This document shows, in pieces, positions 33,648 through 43,103 of a stretch of 64,000 nt of DNA. Within the stretch, counting starts at the first letter, position 1; each line of letters begins with the position of its first letter. The position numbers and the translations under genes are program-made. Below the pieces are notes generated by a model, which was given only the letters and a program-made list of their open reading frames with translations, had not been told where the DNA came from and did not search any database. Origin of the DNA: Aquabacterium sp. NJ1 (GTDB lineage Bacteria; Pseudomonadota; Gammaproteobacteria; Burkholderiales; Burkholderiaceae_C); assembly GCF_000768065.1 (NCBI RefSeq), contig NZ_JRKM01000001.1, positions 2,232,001-2,296,000 of the forward strand. Direction: 5' to 3'.

Positions 33648-35429
33648 ATGCCAGACATCCGCTCTGCGTCCCCTGACGACACACCTACCCCACCCCCTGC
33701 CGGACTGGCCGACTCGGCCACATGGCGCCCCGCCAACGTACGCCGCTCACTACCCGTGGGCGTTTCCGACACCATGGCCGACGACGCACAACGCCTTCTC
33801 GACGAACTCCAGCTCCGCCACGACGCATTCGAACAACAAGGCCAGGTGATGCGCCAGTTGCAGGCTGCCCTGCAACGCGCCCAGGCCACCAACCAGGAAC
33901 TGGCCCTGGTGGCCGACCGCGTCACCGACGCCATCCTGATCTGCGACGCGCAACGCTGCATCAGCTGGGTCAACCCGGCTTTCACCCGCCTGACCGGTTT
34001 CGCGCTGACCGAATGCCACGGGCAGTTGCCCGAAGAGCTGCTCAGCGGCCCGCACACCGACCCGGCCACCATCACCCGCATCAACCAGGTGCTGGCGCAA
34101 GGCGGCAGCATCGAGAAGCTGGAGGTCTGCCACCACCGCAAGGATGGCGAGCCCTTCTGGGTGGCGCGCTCGGTGCAGCCCGTGCACGGGCCTGAGGGCC
34201 AGATCAACCGCTACATCGAGGTGCTGACCGACATCAGCGACAAGCGCCGCGCCGATGTGGAACACGCCAAGCGCCTGGAAGCCGAAGTGGCCCTGGCCAC
34301 CAAGGTCGAGTTCCTCTCGCGCATGAGCCACAGCATGCGTTCGCCGCTCAACGCCATCCTGGGCTTCACGCAGTTGCTCGACATGGCCGATGACTCGCAA
34401 CTGCCCGAGGCGCAACGCCGCCAGATCGGCCACATCCACACCGCCGGGCAGCAACTGCTGTCGCTGCTGGACCAGGCCCTGGAGTACGCCAAGCTGGACG
34501 ACAAGCCCCTTGGCATCCGCCCGCAGCGCGTCGAGTTGTCGGTGCTGCTGCGCGAAGTGCGCGCTGCCCTGGAAGACGACGCCCTGGCGCACGACATCAC
34601 CGTGGTGGTGGACAGCCAGTGCCCGGCCGTCTGGGCCGACCCGCAGCACACCCGCGCCATCTTGATGAACCTGATGAGCAATGCCATCAAGTTCAGCCCG
34701 CAGGGCTCCACCATCTGGCTGCAAGGCCGCGTGGGCCAGGAAGAGCGCGTGGGCATCATCGAGGTGCGTGACCAGGGCTTTGGCATCGAGCAAAACGACC
34801 TGCCGCGCCTGTTCCAGCCCTTCACACGCCTGGACACCGCACCGGGCAAGCCCTCGGGCAACGGCCTGGGTCTGGCCGTGTCGCAACGCCTGGCCGAGCT
34901 GATGCACGGCCGCATCGACGTGACCAGCACCCTGGGCAAGGGCAGCGTGTTTGCTTTGCGCCTGCCACTGGCCGAGGGCCCGGGCAGCCTGCGCTCCAAC
35001 GTGAACCGGGGCAGCAATGAACCCGCCGTGATGCTGCCGCCGCTGCGTGTGGTGCACATCGAGGACAACGCCTTGAACCGCAGCCTGGTGGAAGCCATGT
35101 TCGCGGCCTACCCGCAGGTGCGGCTGTATTCGGCCGAAACAGCGGCCGAAGGGCTGGCCAGCATCGAGGCCACGCACCCGGATGTGGCGCTGGTGGACAT
35201 CAACTTGCCGGATGGCTCAGGGCTGGACTTGTGCCGGCGCCTGCGCACGCAGCCCGACTTCAAGAAACTGCCGCTGATCGCACTTAGCGCGGATGCCCTG
35301 CCTGACCACATTGCCAAGGCGCTGCAGACGGGCTTCAGCCATTACCTGGTCAAACCGCTGCAGATCAACCGGTTGTTGCAGATCCTGGCGGCACTGCCGA
35401 GTGCGCAGGCTTCAGGGCCGACGCGTTGA
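33648..35429 (+). CDS. Hybrid sensor histidine kinase (PAS, HisKA, HATPase, receiver)
   Basis: A 593-residue protein without membrane segments. Order: coiled-coil-like start (~45-90), PAS/PAC (~88-200, DAILICDAQRCISWVNPAF to RYIEVLTDISDKRR), dimerisation/phosphoacceptor domain (~215-285) with His228 in RMSHSMRSPLNAILGF, ATPase domain (N box ILMNLMSNAIKFS, G boxes DQGFGI and GNGLGLAV) and a receiver domain with Asp517 (ALVDINLPDGSGL) and a Lys in SHYLVKPLQ. The residue after the phosphoacceptor His is Ser instead of the usual Glu/Asp. AGAGGA precedes the ATG. With no HPt or DNA-binding partner nearby, its output is unknown; cytosolic redox, light or metabolite sensing through PAS is possible. 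Confidence 0.92.
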   Translation: MPDIRSASPDDTPTPPPAGLADSATWRPANVRRSLPVGVSDTMADDAQRLLDELQLRHDAFEQQGQVMRQLQAALQRAQATNQELALVADRVTDAILICDAQRCISWVNPAFTRLTGFALTECHGQLPEELLSGPHTDPATITRINQVLAQGGSIEKLEVCHHRKDGEPFWVARSVQPVHGPEGQINRYIEVLTDISDKRRADVEHAKRLEAEVALATKVEFLSRMSHSMRSPLNAILGFTQLLDMADDSQLPEAQRRQIGHIHTAGQQLLSLLDQALEYAKLDDKPLGIRPQRVELSVLLREVRAALEDDALAHDITVVVDSQCPAVWADPQHTRAILMNLMSNAIKFSPQGSTIWLQGRVGQEERVGIIEVRDQGFGIEQNDLPRLFQPFTRLDTAPGKPSGNGLGLAVSQRLAELMHGRIDVTSTLGKGSVFALRLPLAEGPGSLRSNVNRGSNEPAVMLPPLRVVHIEDNALNRSLVEAMFAAYPQVRLYSAETAAEGLASIEATHPDVALVDINLPDGSGLDLCRRLRTQPDFKKLPLIALSADALPDHIAKALQTGFSHYLVKPLQINRLLQILAALPSAQASGPTR

Positions 35430-35473
35430 GCGCACTGGGCTGATGCTGGTCCGCGTGGGTGGAGGCGCAAACC

Positions 35474-36409
35474 TCAACCCGCCCCCAGCCGCTCCGCCGT
35501 CCAGCGCAAGAGATCCAGCCACATCTGCCGGATCTCCGCTTCCTGAGGCGTGCGCAAGGCACTGGGCAGCTCGATGGTCACCACCGGCACCTTCTTGTGC
35601 ACCCCGCCATAGTTACCCAGGCTGCCCGGGAAGATGCCGACCTGATCCAGGTACAGCCGCCCCAGGCGCTGAGGGGGCACCGTCGGGCCGTCAAAGTCCA
35701 GCACCCCATAGGGCGCATGCACCGACACGATCAGGTTGGGCTTCCAGCGCTCCATCTCGTCGAACAACCACTTCGACTCCGGCTCAGACAAGGGCTTGGG
35801 CCCCGGGTAGCGGCGCGGGTCCTTTTGCGTGCGCTGGTTCCAGTAGACCGGCGCCTCCTTGTCCCAGTTGGGCGTGGGGAAGTTGCGGTTGAGGTCCACC
35901 CCACGGGCGTTGGTGCGCGTGGGCCTGTCCAGCAGCATGCCGTCCGGGTTCATCAAGGGCACAAAACGCCAGTGGATGTTGGAAGGCGTCTCCGTGGCGG
36001 CCTTGATCCAGTGCATCACCAGCGAGGTGGACGAGAGTTCGTCCCCATGGATACCGCCGATCACCAGCACGCGCAAATGCGCGTTGGCCGAGATCACGTC
36101 ACGCTGAAACAAGGGGCGCCCCTGCGCCGACCTGGCGTTGATGGGGACCAACTGGGCCTTGGCGCACACCGCAGCAGGCAGATTGGGCAGACGCCGCGTC
36201 ATGTCCTGGCAGAACGCCTGCGGCGTCGCGTGCACCGGCACCATCTTGGCCGGCGGCCTGGAGGGCGCCTTGACCGAGGTCATCGCCCAGGCGGGCGCAG
36301 GCGACATGAGCGGCATCACCGCGCACAAGCCCGCCAGCCACCAAGCGGGCTGCCGGGCCGATCGCCACACGGCGCGCGCTCGCGCACCCTTCACAAGTCG
36401 GGAAAACAT
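35474..36409 (-). CDS. Exported M14-family zinc carboxypeptidase
   Basis: A 311-residue exported peptidase with a signal peptide (WWLAGLCAVMPLMSPAPAWA). Zinc ligands are His121 and Glu124 (GGIHGDELSS) and His231 (IVSVHAPYG), the substrate-binding Arg175 is in DLNRNFPTPNW, and the general base Glu280 is in VTIELPSA. This pattern fits M14 peptidases close to the murein-peptide amidase MpaA, which cleaves bonds at D-Glu-mDAP in wall peptides; here the enzyme would work in the periplasm. The start at 36409 places the signal correctly; further upstream ATGs (36442, 36496) would add an unneeded extension overlapping ruvA. The stop converges with the hybrid kinase gene. Confidence 0.88.
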   Translation of the reverse strand: MFSRLVKGARARAVWRSARQPAWWLAGLCAVMPLMSPAPAWAMTSVKAPSRPPAKMVPVHATPQAFCQDMTRRLPNLPAAVCAKAQLVPINARSAQGRPLFQRDVISANAHLRVLVIGGIHGDELSSTSLVMHWIKAATETPSNIHWRFVPLMNPDGMLLDRPTRTNARGVDLNRNFPTPNWDKEAPVYWNQRTQKDPRRYPGPKPLSEPESKWLFDEMERWKPNLIVSVHAPYGVLDFDGPTVPPQRLGRLYLDQVGIFPGSLGNYGGVHKKVPVVTIELPSALRTPQEAEIRQMWLDLLRWTAERLGAG

Positions 36410-36492
36410 GCCGTCCAAACCAGGGAAATCACAAGGCTGCATAAGCTGCCTATCATGCCCTGAAACGGGGCGTGCCCCGCGTGAACAGCGCC

Positions 36493-37068
36493 TCAACGCG
36501 CCAGGGATTTCAACGCTTGCTTGATCCCGTCGCTCACCGACACATCCGCCGGCAGGGCCTTGAGCGCCAGTTGCGCCTCCTTGTCGGAGTAACCCAGCGC
36601 GATCAAGGCCTGCAGGATGTCGGCCTGGTTGTCGCTGGTGGCGGCAAAACCCGGCGTGGCCAGCACCGGTGCCAGCTTGCCCTTGAGTTCGAGCAGCAGG
36701 CGCTCGGCGGTTTTTTTGCCGATGCCTGGCACCTTGACCAGGCGGCTGGTGTCCTGCGCGGCCACGGCCTGGGCCAGCTCGTTGGAGTTCAGGCCTGAGA
36801 GCAGCGCCAGCGCGATGCGCGGGCCCACGCCGCTGATCTTGATCAGCTCGCGGAAGGACTCGCGCTCCATGGCCGTGAGGAAGCCATACAGCAGCTGCGC
36901 GTCCTCGCGCACGATGAACTGGGTCAGCAAGGTGACCTTGGCGCCCAGCTCAGGCAGGTTGTAGAAGGTGCTCATGGGCACCTGCACTTCGTAGCCGACG
37001 CCATTGACGTCGACCAGCACAAAGGGCGGCTGCTTCTCGGCGAGCAGCCCCGTCAGACGAGCGATCAT
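36493..37068 (-). CDS. ruvA: Holliday junction branch-migration protein RuvA
   Basis: A 191-residue RuvA. The tetramer binds four-way junctions and loads the RuvB motor. Domain I OB-fold ([33 protein letters not shown]), domain II with two helix-hairpin-helix motifs ([18 protein letters not shown] and [19 protein letters not shown]), and the flexible linker to domain III ([19 protein letters not shown]), which binds RuvB. Length is normal. ruvB and ruvC are not adjacent. It sits 10 bases downstream of a NarL-type response-regulator gene on the same strand, an unusual neighbour that may put it in that operon. Confidence 0.98.
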   Translation of the reverse strand: MIARLTGLLAEKQPPFVLVDVNGVGYEVQVPMSTFYNLPELGAKVTLLTQFIVREDAQLLYGFLTAMERESFRELIKISGVGPRIALALLSGLNSNELAQAVAAQDTSRLVKVPGIGKKTAERLLLELKGKLAPVLATPGFAATSDNQADILQALIALGYSDKEAQLALKALPADVSVSDGIKQALKSLAR

Positions 37069-37078
37069 GAACAGCTAC

Positions 37079-37738
37079 TCAGCGACGGAACAGCCCCAGG
37101 CGCTGCGCTTCCAGTGCGGCTTCGGCGCGCGAAGACACATTGAGCTTGCGGTAGATCTGCTTCACATAGTCGGCAATCGTGTGGCGCGACAGGTTCAGCT
37201 GCTGGCCGATCTCGGGCAGCGTGAAGCCCTTGGCCACGCGCAGCAGCACCTCGTTTTCACGGTCGGTGAGCTGCACGTGCGGCGTCACCGTGTCAGGCTG
37301 GATCGGTTGCTGGCGCGCTTGCGCGGTGAAGTACTGGATCACGCGGCGCGCGATCGAGGGCGACAGCGGCGGCTCGCCCTGGCTGATGCGGTGCAGCTGC
37401 TCGGCCAGTTGCTCGCGCGACTGCTCTTTGAGCAGGTAGCCGAAAGCCCCTGCCTGCAGTGCAGGGAAGAGGTGGTCGTCATCGTCATGGATGGTCACCA
37501 CCACGGACTGCACATCGGGCTGCTTTTCGCGCAAGGCCTGCACCACCTCGACGCCGGAGCCATCAGGCAGCCCCAGATCGACCATGGCCACGTCAAAGCG
37601 CACGGCGTTGACCAGCTCCAGTGCGTCATGGATGCGCGAAGCTTCGCTGATCTGCGCGCCTGGAAACACCTGAAGCGCCAGGGTCTTGAGCCAGACGCGG
37701 ATTTCGGGCAGGTCTTCAAGTAAGAGGATTTGCTTCAT
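37079..37738 (-). CDS. NarL/LuxR-type response regulator
   Basis: A 219-residue two-component transcription factor. Receiver domain (1-120) with acidic pocket LEDLPE, phosphoacceptor Asp54 (VAMVDLGLPDGSG), and the Lys in GYLLKEQS. The LuxR-type HTH (~150-215) shows LTDRENEVLLRVAKGFTLPE and NLSRHTIADYVKQIYRKLNV. It lies 36 bases downstream of the membrane histidine kinase on the same strand, with a HisKA_3 kinase as its natural partner, and 10 bases ahead of ruvA. The targets are unknown. Confidence 0.96.
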   Translation of the reverse strand: MKQILLLEDLPEIRVWLKTLALQVFPGAQISEASRIHDALELVNAVRFDVAMVDLGLPDGSGVEVVQALREKQPDVQSVVVTIHDDDDHLFPALQAGAFGYLLKEQSREQLAEQLHRISQGEPPLSPSIARRVIQYFTAQARQQPIQPDTVTPHVQLTDRENEVLLRVAKGFTLPEIGQQLNLSRHTIADYVKQIYRKLNVSSRAEAALEAQRLGLFRR

Positions 37739-37774
37739 GGTGGACGGGCCTCACTTCAAATAGGGATGCTGGGA

Positions 37775-40006
37775 TCAATGTCCACGTGCAATATGCCGCA
37801 TGCTAGCAGTGCCGGGGCTTCCCGGCAGCGCAGCAGGCAACACTTGTTGCATGGTGGCGATTTCAAGCGGCAGCGTCAGCCGGATCACGGTGCCAAAGCC
37901 CGGACCGGATTCCACCAGACACTGCCCACTCAACTGTTTGGCACGGTGCTTCATGCTGGTCATGCCGTGGCCGCGATCCAGGCGGCCATCAAGCTCCAGC
38001 GGGATGCCCTTGCCGTTGTCCTGGATGACGAGCACGAAGTCGTGGTGCTCCAGGTGCACCTCGGCTGAGATGACCACGTGCGACGCACCGCTGTGCTTGA
38101 TCACGTTGCTGACGGCTTCCCTCAGGATACGCGTGGTCTGCACATAAGTCCGTGACGAAAGTGGTTCTTCGATCACATCGTTGGGGTTGCGCCATTCGCA
38201 TTCGATGCCGGCCTGGCCCAGGCGGGACACCACCTCGGCACGCCAGTCAGCCAGCGCATCGGACAACACCATGGGCTTGCCCGTGAGGCCGCGCACCGAC
38301 AGGCGCATCTCTTCCAGCGCCTCGCGTGCGAGCGTCGAGATGCGGTCGTTGTCGGACGTGTGCACGATGGTCAGCAGCTTGGCGCCCAGGTCGTCGTGCA
38401 GGTCGGCGGCGATGCGCTTGCGCTCCTTCTCGGCGATCTGCTCGACGCGCAGCTCGGCAATCTGGTTGAAGTTGCGCTCGATCTCGCCGGAGATCTCCTG
38501 CACGCGGCGCTCCAGCTGCTTGCGCGCGCCTTCGGCGGTCTGCAGGGCCTTGGCATACACCTGGATCAGGCGCACGGCCACCGCGGCGTACAGCAGCGGC
38601 ATCACGAAGTGGGTCACGTGCACGCCCCACATCTTGACCAGCCCGCTCTGGAAGCTCAGCTCGATGCCCAGCACGGCCGCCACCACACCCAGCGCGGCAC
38701 TCATCAGCCAGAACTCGGTGCGGCGGTTCTTGCCCGCCACCCACAGGAAGAAGCCGATGGTGATGAACAGCTCGATGGCAAACAGCACGTACCAGATGCG
38801 CGCGCCGATGAACAGCCGGTCCGTGCCCATCAACAGCAGGCTCACGGGCAGCAGCACACATTGCGCCCACAGCACGGCATTGAGCTGGCGGCGGCGCGCC
38901 CCACGGTTGACCGCGCCCATGCTCTGCCCGGCATAACCCAGCAGGAACTTGATGGCGCAGGCCGTCATGGGTGCGAACATCATCGCGATCAGCACCTCGA
39001 CGCCGGCATTGGGGATGAGCACCTCGCTGAGCCACATGCGCCCGGTCATCATCGACCAGCCGATGGTCAGCAGACCAAAGTACAGCAGGTAATCCAGGCG
39101 GCGCACCCAGGCCAGGCCCAGCGCAAAAATGCCCAGCACGGCCAGGATGCCACCCAGCACCTGCGAGACGGTGGTCGTCCAGAACTCCTGCTGCTCATAC
39201 AGCTCGCGGATTTCTTGCAGCGGCCCGATGCGCACGGCGCTCAGCCCACCCGCGCGCTGGCGCGCCGTCACCCGGTTGATCGGGTAGCCCACCACCTTGA
39301 GGTCCAGTTCATTGCCATGCTCGCGCAGCAGGTGCGAAGGCAGGGTCACCACGTGCGAACGGTAGCAGTTGCGCGCATACGGCTCACTCATGCGCCCACC
39401 GCGGTACAGCAACTGCCCGTTGAGGAAGACCTCGACATTGGAGCAGGCCCGCTCGATCTGCACGGCCATGATCTGGTCCGGCCCCGGCAGCGTGCCCGTG
39501 TCGAAGTTGAAGCGGTACCAGATCGCGCCCTGGTAACCCGGCTGGCTCTTGGACCACTCGTCCGGCAGCGTCATCAACTGCCCGGCCTGCCCGGCGGGGA
39601 AGCGCGAGGCGTTGCTGCGCACGGCCCAGGCCTGGTCCAGCGATTGCACCTCGTTGTCGGCCGACATGGCCGCCACGATGGTCGAGGGATGGCTCAGGCG
39701 CACGGTTTCGCGGTTGAGCGCCACCATGACATAGGCCACCACCACGGCCAGCACCAGGCCGAGGCCCAACAACAGCCACAAACGGCGCACCTGGGCCGCC
39801 TGCACGCCCACCGAGCCGGAGGGCACACCCTCGGAACCGGTATCGGTATCAGCAGACCTCGACCTTTGGGCCCAGGATTGCCACCAGCGATGCAACTTGC
39901 TCAAGGAAGACTCCAAAGCCCATCGCGCACACCATGTGCGCGAAGACCTGGCGATTTTCGCAAGATATGTCACATGGTGAAGCCTCCGGCAGGAGACAAT
40001 TTGCAT
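37775..40006 (-). CDS. Membrane histidine kinase, 7TMR-like sensor with HisKA_3 core
   Basis: A 743-residue kinase (from this start). A first membrane helix (~76-96) is followed by a periplasmic jelly-roll-like domain (~100-260, GAIWYRFNFDTG, ACSNVEVFLNGQLLYRGG), then about seven helices (~280-485), a coiled coil (QLERRVQEISGEIERNF) and the kinase core: His537 in RIAADLHDDLGAKLL (HisKA_3) and an ATPase domain with EAVSNVIKHSGAS, DNGKGIP and GHGMTSM. This layout is that of 7TMR-DISM sensors. The ATG at 40006 has GGAGAG 7 bases upstream; a GTG (39973) or TTG (39904) start nearer the first helix is also possible. The partner is the NarL-type regulator just downstream. Confidence 0.9.
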   Translation of the reverse strand: MQIVSCRRLHHVTYLAKIARSSRTWCARWALESSLSKLHRWWQSWAQRSRSADTDTGSEGVPSGSVGVQAAQVRRLWLLLGLGLVLAVVVAYVMVALNRETVRLSHPSTIVAAMSADNEVQSLDQAWAVRSNASRFPAGQAGQLMTLPDEWSKSQPGYQGAIWYRFNFDTGTLPGPDQIMAVQIERACSNVEVFLNGQLLYRGGRMSEPYARNCYRSHVVTLPSHLLREHGNELDLKVVGYPINRVTARQRAGGLSAVRIGPLQEIRELYEQQEFWTTTVSQVLGGILAVLGIFALGLAWVRRLDYLLYFGLLTIGWSMMTGRMWLSEVLIPNAGVEVLIAMMFAPMTACAIKFLLGYAGQSMGAVNRGARRRQLNAVLWAQCVLLPVSLLLMGTDRLFIGARIWYVLFAIELFITIGFFLWVAGKNRRTEFWLMSAALGVVAAVLGIELSFQSGLVKMWGVHVTHFVMPLLYAAVAVRLIQVYAKALQTAEGARKQLERRVQEISGEIERNFNQIAELRVEQIAEKERKRIAADLHDDLGAKLLTIVHTSDNDRISTLAREALEEMRLSVRGLTGKPMVLSDALADWRAEVVSRLGQAGIECEWRNPNDVIEEPLSSRTYVQTTRILREAVSNVIKHSGASHVVISAEVHLEHHDFVLVIQDNGKGIPLELDGRLDRGHGMTSMKHRAKQLSGQCLVESGPGFGTVIRLTLPLEIATMQQVLPAALPGSPGTASMRHIARGH

Positions 40007-40031
40007 GCTTTCTCTCCATTCCGGGGCTTTC

Positions 40032-41102
40032 ATGCAACTGCGGCACAGCTTTTCTCCCCCTGACAACACCCGCCTGGCCCACTTGTGCGGCCCGCTGGAC
40101 GAACACCTGCGCACCATCGAGGCGGCCTTCGGCGTGACCATGACGCGGCGTGGCGAGCAATTCCGCATCGAAGGCGCACGCGGCGTGCCCCAGCAGGTGG
40201 TCGAGTTGCTGGATTCGCTGTACGCGCGCAGCGCCAAGCCCATCAGCGCCGAGCTGGTGCAGCTGGCCATCACCTCCAGCCTGGCGGCCCAGCAGCGCGC
40301 CCGCCACCCTCAAGCGGCCGGCGCGGAGCACGCAGAGCCCCTGCCCGACGAAGAAGCCGACGGCCCCACCCTGCACACCCGCCGTGCCGACCTGCATGGC
40401 CGCACGCCCAACCAGGTGCAGTACCTGCGCCAGATCCTGTCGCACGACCTGAGCTTCGGCATCGGCCCAGCCGGCACCGGCAAGACCTTCCTGGCGGTGG
40501 CCTGCGCGGTCGATGCCCTGGAGCGCAGCGCCGTGCAGCGCATCGTGCTGACTCGCCCGGCGGTGGAGGCCGGTGAACGCCTGGGCTTCCTGCCCGGGGA
40601 CCTGACCCAGAAGGTGGACCCGTACCTGCGCCCACTGTACGACGCGCTGTATGACCTGATGGGTTTTGACCGCGTCACCAAGGCCTTCGAGAAAGGCCTC
40701 ATCGAGATCGCCCCGCTGGCCTTCATGCGCGGGCGCACGCTCAACCACGCCTTCGTGATCCTGGACGAAGCCCAGAACACCACGCCCGAGCAGATGAAGA
40801 TGTTCCTCACCCGCATCGGCTTTGGCGCGCGCGCCGTGGTGACCGGTGACGTGAGCCAGATCGACCTGCCCCGTGGCGCCAAAAGCGGCCTGATCGACGC
40901 CGAACGCATCCTCAAGCGGGTCAAGGGCGTGGCCTTCACGCGCTTCACCTCGGCCGACGTGGTGCGCCACCCGCTGGTGGCCCGCATCGTGGAGGCCTAC
41001 GATGCAGCCCAGTCTGCCGAACCCGACCCGGGCAGCACCAGCCGCCAAGGCCGCCCAGGCACCAAGCCCCCGACCGAACCTTCTGCCGACGACCACGCAT
41101 GA
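40032..41102 (+). CDS. ybeZ: PhoH-family ATPase (YbeZ)
   Basis: A 356-residue PhoH-like P-loop protein. Walker A is GPAGTGKT at 145-152, Walker B is [15 protein letters not shown], and the block [18 protein letters not shown] is the PhoH signature; the N-terminal third is the YbeZ-type RNA-binding-like region ([20 protein letters not shown]). It is thought to work with the YbeY endoribonuclease in rRNA maturation and RNA quality control. The ATG at 40032 gives the usual [20 protein letters not shown] start; an in-frame ATG at 40005 is less likely. Its stop overlaps the ybeY start (ATGA), so the pair is translationally coupled. Confidence 0.96.
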   Translation: MQLRHSFSPPDNTRLAHLCGPLDEHLRTIEAAFGVTMTRRGEQFRIEGARGVPQQVVELLDSLYARSAKPISAELVQLAITSSLAAQQRARHPQAAGAEHAEPLPDEEADGPTLHTRRADLHGRTPNQVQYLRQILSHDLSFGIGPAGTGKTFLAVACAVDALERSAVQRIVLTRPAVEAGERLGFLPGDLTQKVDPYLRPLYDALYDLMGFDRVTKAFEKGLIEIAPLAFMRGRTLNHAFVILDEAQNTTPEQMKMFLTRIGFGARAVVTGDVSQIDLPRGAKSGLIDAERILKRVKGVAFTRFTSADVVRHPLVARIVEAYDAAQSAEPDPGSTSRQGRPGTKPPTEPSADDHA

Positions 41103-41539
41103 AACCGACCCTGAGCCTGAGCCTGCAATTTGCCGACAAGCGCCACCGCGACACCCTGCCCCGCCACAAGGTGGCCCGCTGGCTCAAGGCGGCGCTGGAC
41201 ACCGATGCCGAGTTCGCCGTGCGCCTGGTGGACGAAGAAGAGGGCCGCGCCCTCAACAAGGACTTCCGCAAGAAGGACTACGCCACCAATGTGCTGACCT
41301 TCGATTACGCACAGGAGCCCGTGGTCATGGCCGACCTCATCATCTGCGCACCGGTGATCGAGCGCGAAGCCGATGAACAGGGCAAGACACTGGAGGCCCA
41401 CTACGCCCACATGCTGGTGCACGGTGCCCTGCACGCGCAGGGTTGGGACCACATGAAGAAGAAGGAGGCCGAAGCCATGGAGGCACGTGAACGCGAGATC
41501 ATGGCCGCCCTGGGCTTCGACGACCCGTATGGCGACTGA
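41099..41539 (+). CDS. ybeY: Endoribonuclease YbeY
   Basis: A 146-residue zinc-dependent endoribonuclease involved in 16S rRNA 3' processing and ribosome quality control. The metal site H-x3-H-x5-H is visible as [11 protein letters not shown] (~111-121), and the conserved [19 protein letters not shown] segment precedes it. Start overlaps the ybeZ stop by four bases; its end overlaps the next gene (a PAS kinase starting at 41529) by 11 bases. In many relatives a corC-like gene and lnt come next; here a sensor kinase has taken that position. Confidence 0.97.
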   Translation: MKPTLSLSLQFADKRHRDTLPRHKVARWLKAALDTDAEFAVRLVDEEEGRALNKDFRKKDYATNVLTFDYAQEPVVMADLIICAPVIEREADEQGKTLEAHYAHMLVHGALHAQGWDHMKKKEAEAMEAREREIMAALGFDDPYGD

Positions 41540-43073
41540 CACCCCACCGCTGCCGCAGCCCCTGCCTCCCATCGACCCCGAGGACGTCAACCGGCACATG
41601 CGTCGGGTGGTCGACCACCTGCCGTCCATGCTGGCCTACTGGGACAAGGAGCTGCGCTGCCGCTTCGCCAACAAGGCCTACAAGACCTGGTTCGGCCTGT
41701 CACCCGAGCAGATCATCGGCATCCACATGCCCGACCTGCTCGGCCCGCGCCTGTTCCCCCTCAACGAGCGCTACGTCCGCGGTGTGCTGGGCGGCCAGGA
41801 ACAGGTCTTCGAACGCGTGGTGCCGGGCCCCGACGGCGTGCAGCGCCACAGCCTGGCGCACTACATCCCCGACATCGTCGATGGCGTGGTGCAAGGTTTC
41901 ATGGTGCAGGTCACCGAGATCACGCACATCAAGGCCGTGGAGATGGCCTTGCGCGACAGCGAGGCCTTCCTGGACCGCACGGGGCGCGTCGCCTGCGTGG
42001 GCGGCTGGGAGGTCGACCTGCTCACCAGCACGCACAAGTGGTCGGACCAGGTTTGCCGCATTTACGAGGTGCCGCTGGGGCATCAGCCCTCCCGCACGGA
42101 GGCGATGGCGTTTGTCGCGCCGGAGGCCCGCGAGGAAGCGAGCAAGCTGGTCGAGCACACCATCGCCACCGGCCAGCCCTGGGACACGGTGCTGCCCGTG
42201 ATCACGGCCAAAGGGCGCCCGATCTGGGTGCGCAGCTTCGGTGAGGTCGCGTACACGGATGGCAAACCCGTGCGGTTGTTTGGCGCCGTACAGGACATCA
42301 CCGAGTTGCGCCAGCGCGAGGCCGAGCTGCACCAGGAGCAGACGCTGCGCAAGCGCATCGAGCAGCAGGTGCAGGAGCTCGACCGCCTGCTCAAGGAGCG
42401 CAGCGAGATGCTGGATGTGCTGGCCCATGAGGTCAGGCAGCCGCTGAACAATGCTTCAGCCGCCCTGCAAAGCGCACAGGCGGCGCTGGCGGCCGTGAGC
42501 GACCACGCCGCCGCACAACGTGTCACTCGGGCCCAGAACGTGATGCGCCAGGTGATGGCCAACATCGACAACACCCTGGCGGTGGCCGCCCTGCTGGCAC
42601 GCGCCACCCCGGCCAGTTGCCAGGACACCGACATCGACACGCTGCTGGCCGTGGCCATCGCCGACATGCCCCTCGAGCAACAGGCCCGCGTCCACATCGT
42701 CCGCGAGACCAGCACGCGCACCGCCATGATGGACATGAGCCTGATGCGGCTGGCGCTGCGCAACCTGCTGTCCAACGCCTTGAAGTTCAGCCCGGCCGAC
42801 AGACCGGTCACGATCCGGATCAGCGACTCGGACGAGCCACTGGCCCTGGTCATCGATGTGAAAGACGAAGGCCCCGGGGTGGAGGCCACCGTGCTGCCGG
42901 CCTTGTTTGAACGGGGCGCGCACGGCCACCACGCCCACCAGACCGGCCACGGCCTGGGGCTGTACATCGTCAAGCGGGTGATGGAGTTGCACGGCGGCCA
43001 GGTCAGCCTGCTCGACAACGGGCCGCAAGGTGCGACCCTGCGCCTGATGCTGATCCAGACGCCCGGGCACTGA
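41529..43073 (+). CDS. PAS-PAS sensor histidine kinase
   Basis: A 514-residue soluble kinase. Two PAS/PAC domains (~22-140 with [20 protein letters not shown] and ~145-262 with [20 protein letters not shown]), a coiled coil ([15 protein letters not shown]), HisKA with His300 ([15 protein letters not shown]) and an ATPase domain ([31 protein letters not shown]). The H-E-V-R-Q box has the normal acidic residue after His. It begins inside the last codons of ybeY (11-base overlap), so it is likely translated by reinitiation. The convergent OmpR-like regulator gene 30 bases downstream is the most likely partner. Confidence 0.93.
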   Translation: MATDTPPLPQPLPPIDPEDVNRHMRRVVDHLPSMLAYWDKELRCRFANKAYKTWFGLSPEQIIGIHMPDLLGPRLFPLNERYVRGVLGGQEQVFERVVPGPDGVQRHSLAHYIPDIVDGVVQGFMVQVTEITHIKAVEMALRDSEAFLDRTGRVACVGGWEVDLLTSTHKWSDQVCRIYEVPLGHQPSRTEAMAFVAPEAREEASKLVEHTIATGQPWDTVLPVITAKGRPIWVRSFGEVAYTDGKPVRLFGAVQDITELRQREAELHQEQTLRKRIEQQVQELDRLLKERSEMLDVLAHEVRQPLNNASAALQSAQAALAAVSDHAAAQRVTRAQNVMRQVMANIDNTLAVAALLARATPASCQDTDIDTLLAVAIADMPLEQQARVHIVRETSTRTAMMDMSLMRLALRNLLSNALKFSPADRPVTIRISDSDEPLALVIDVKDEGPGVEATVLPALFERGAHGHHAHQTGHGLGLYIVKRVMELHGGQVSLLDNGPQGATLRLMLIQTPGH

Positions 43074-43103
43074 GGCCGAGCGGGCTCAGCCGGCCAGGCT
43101 GCG

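Noticed and set aside
40007..40273. A longer start for the 7TMR-like kinase
   Set aside because: It would run through the ybeZ coding sequence on the opposite strand and adds a low-complexity N-terminus without family support.
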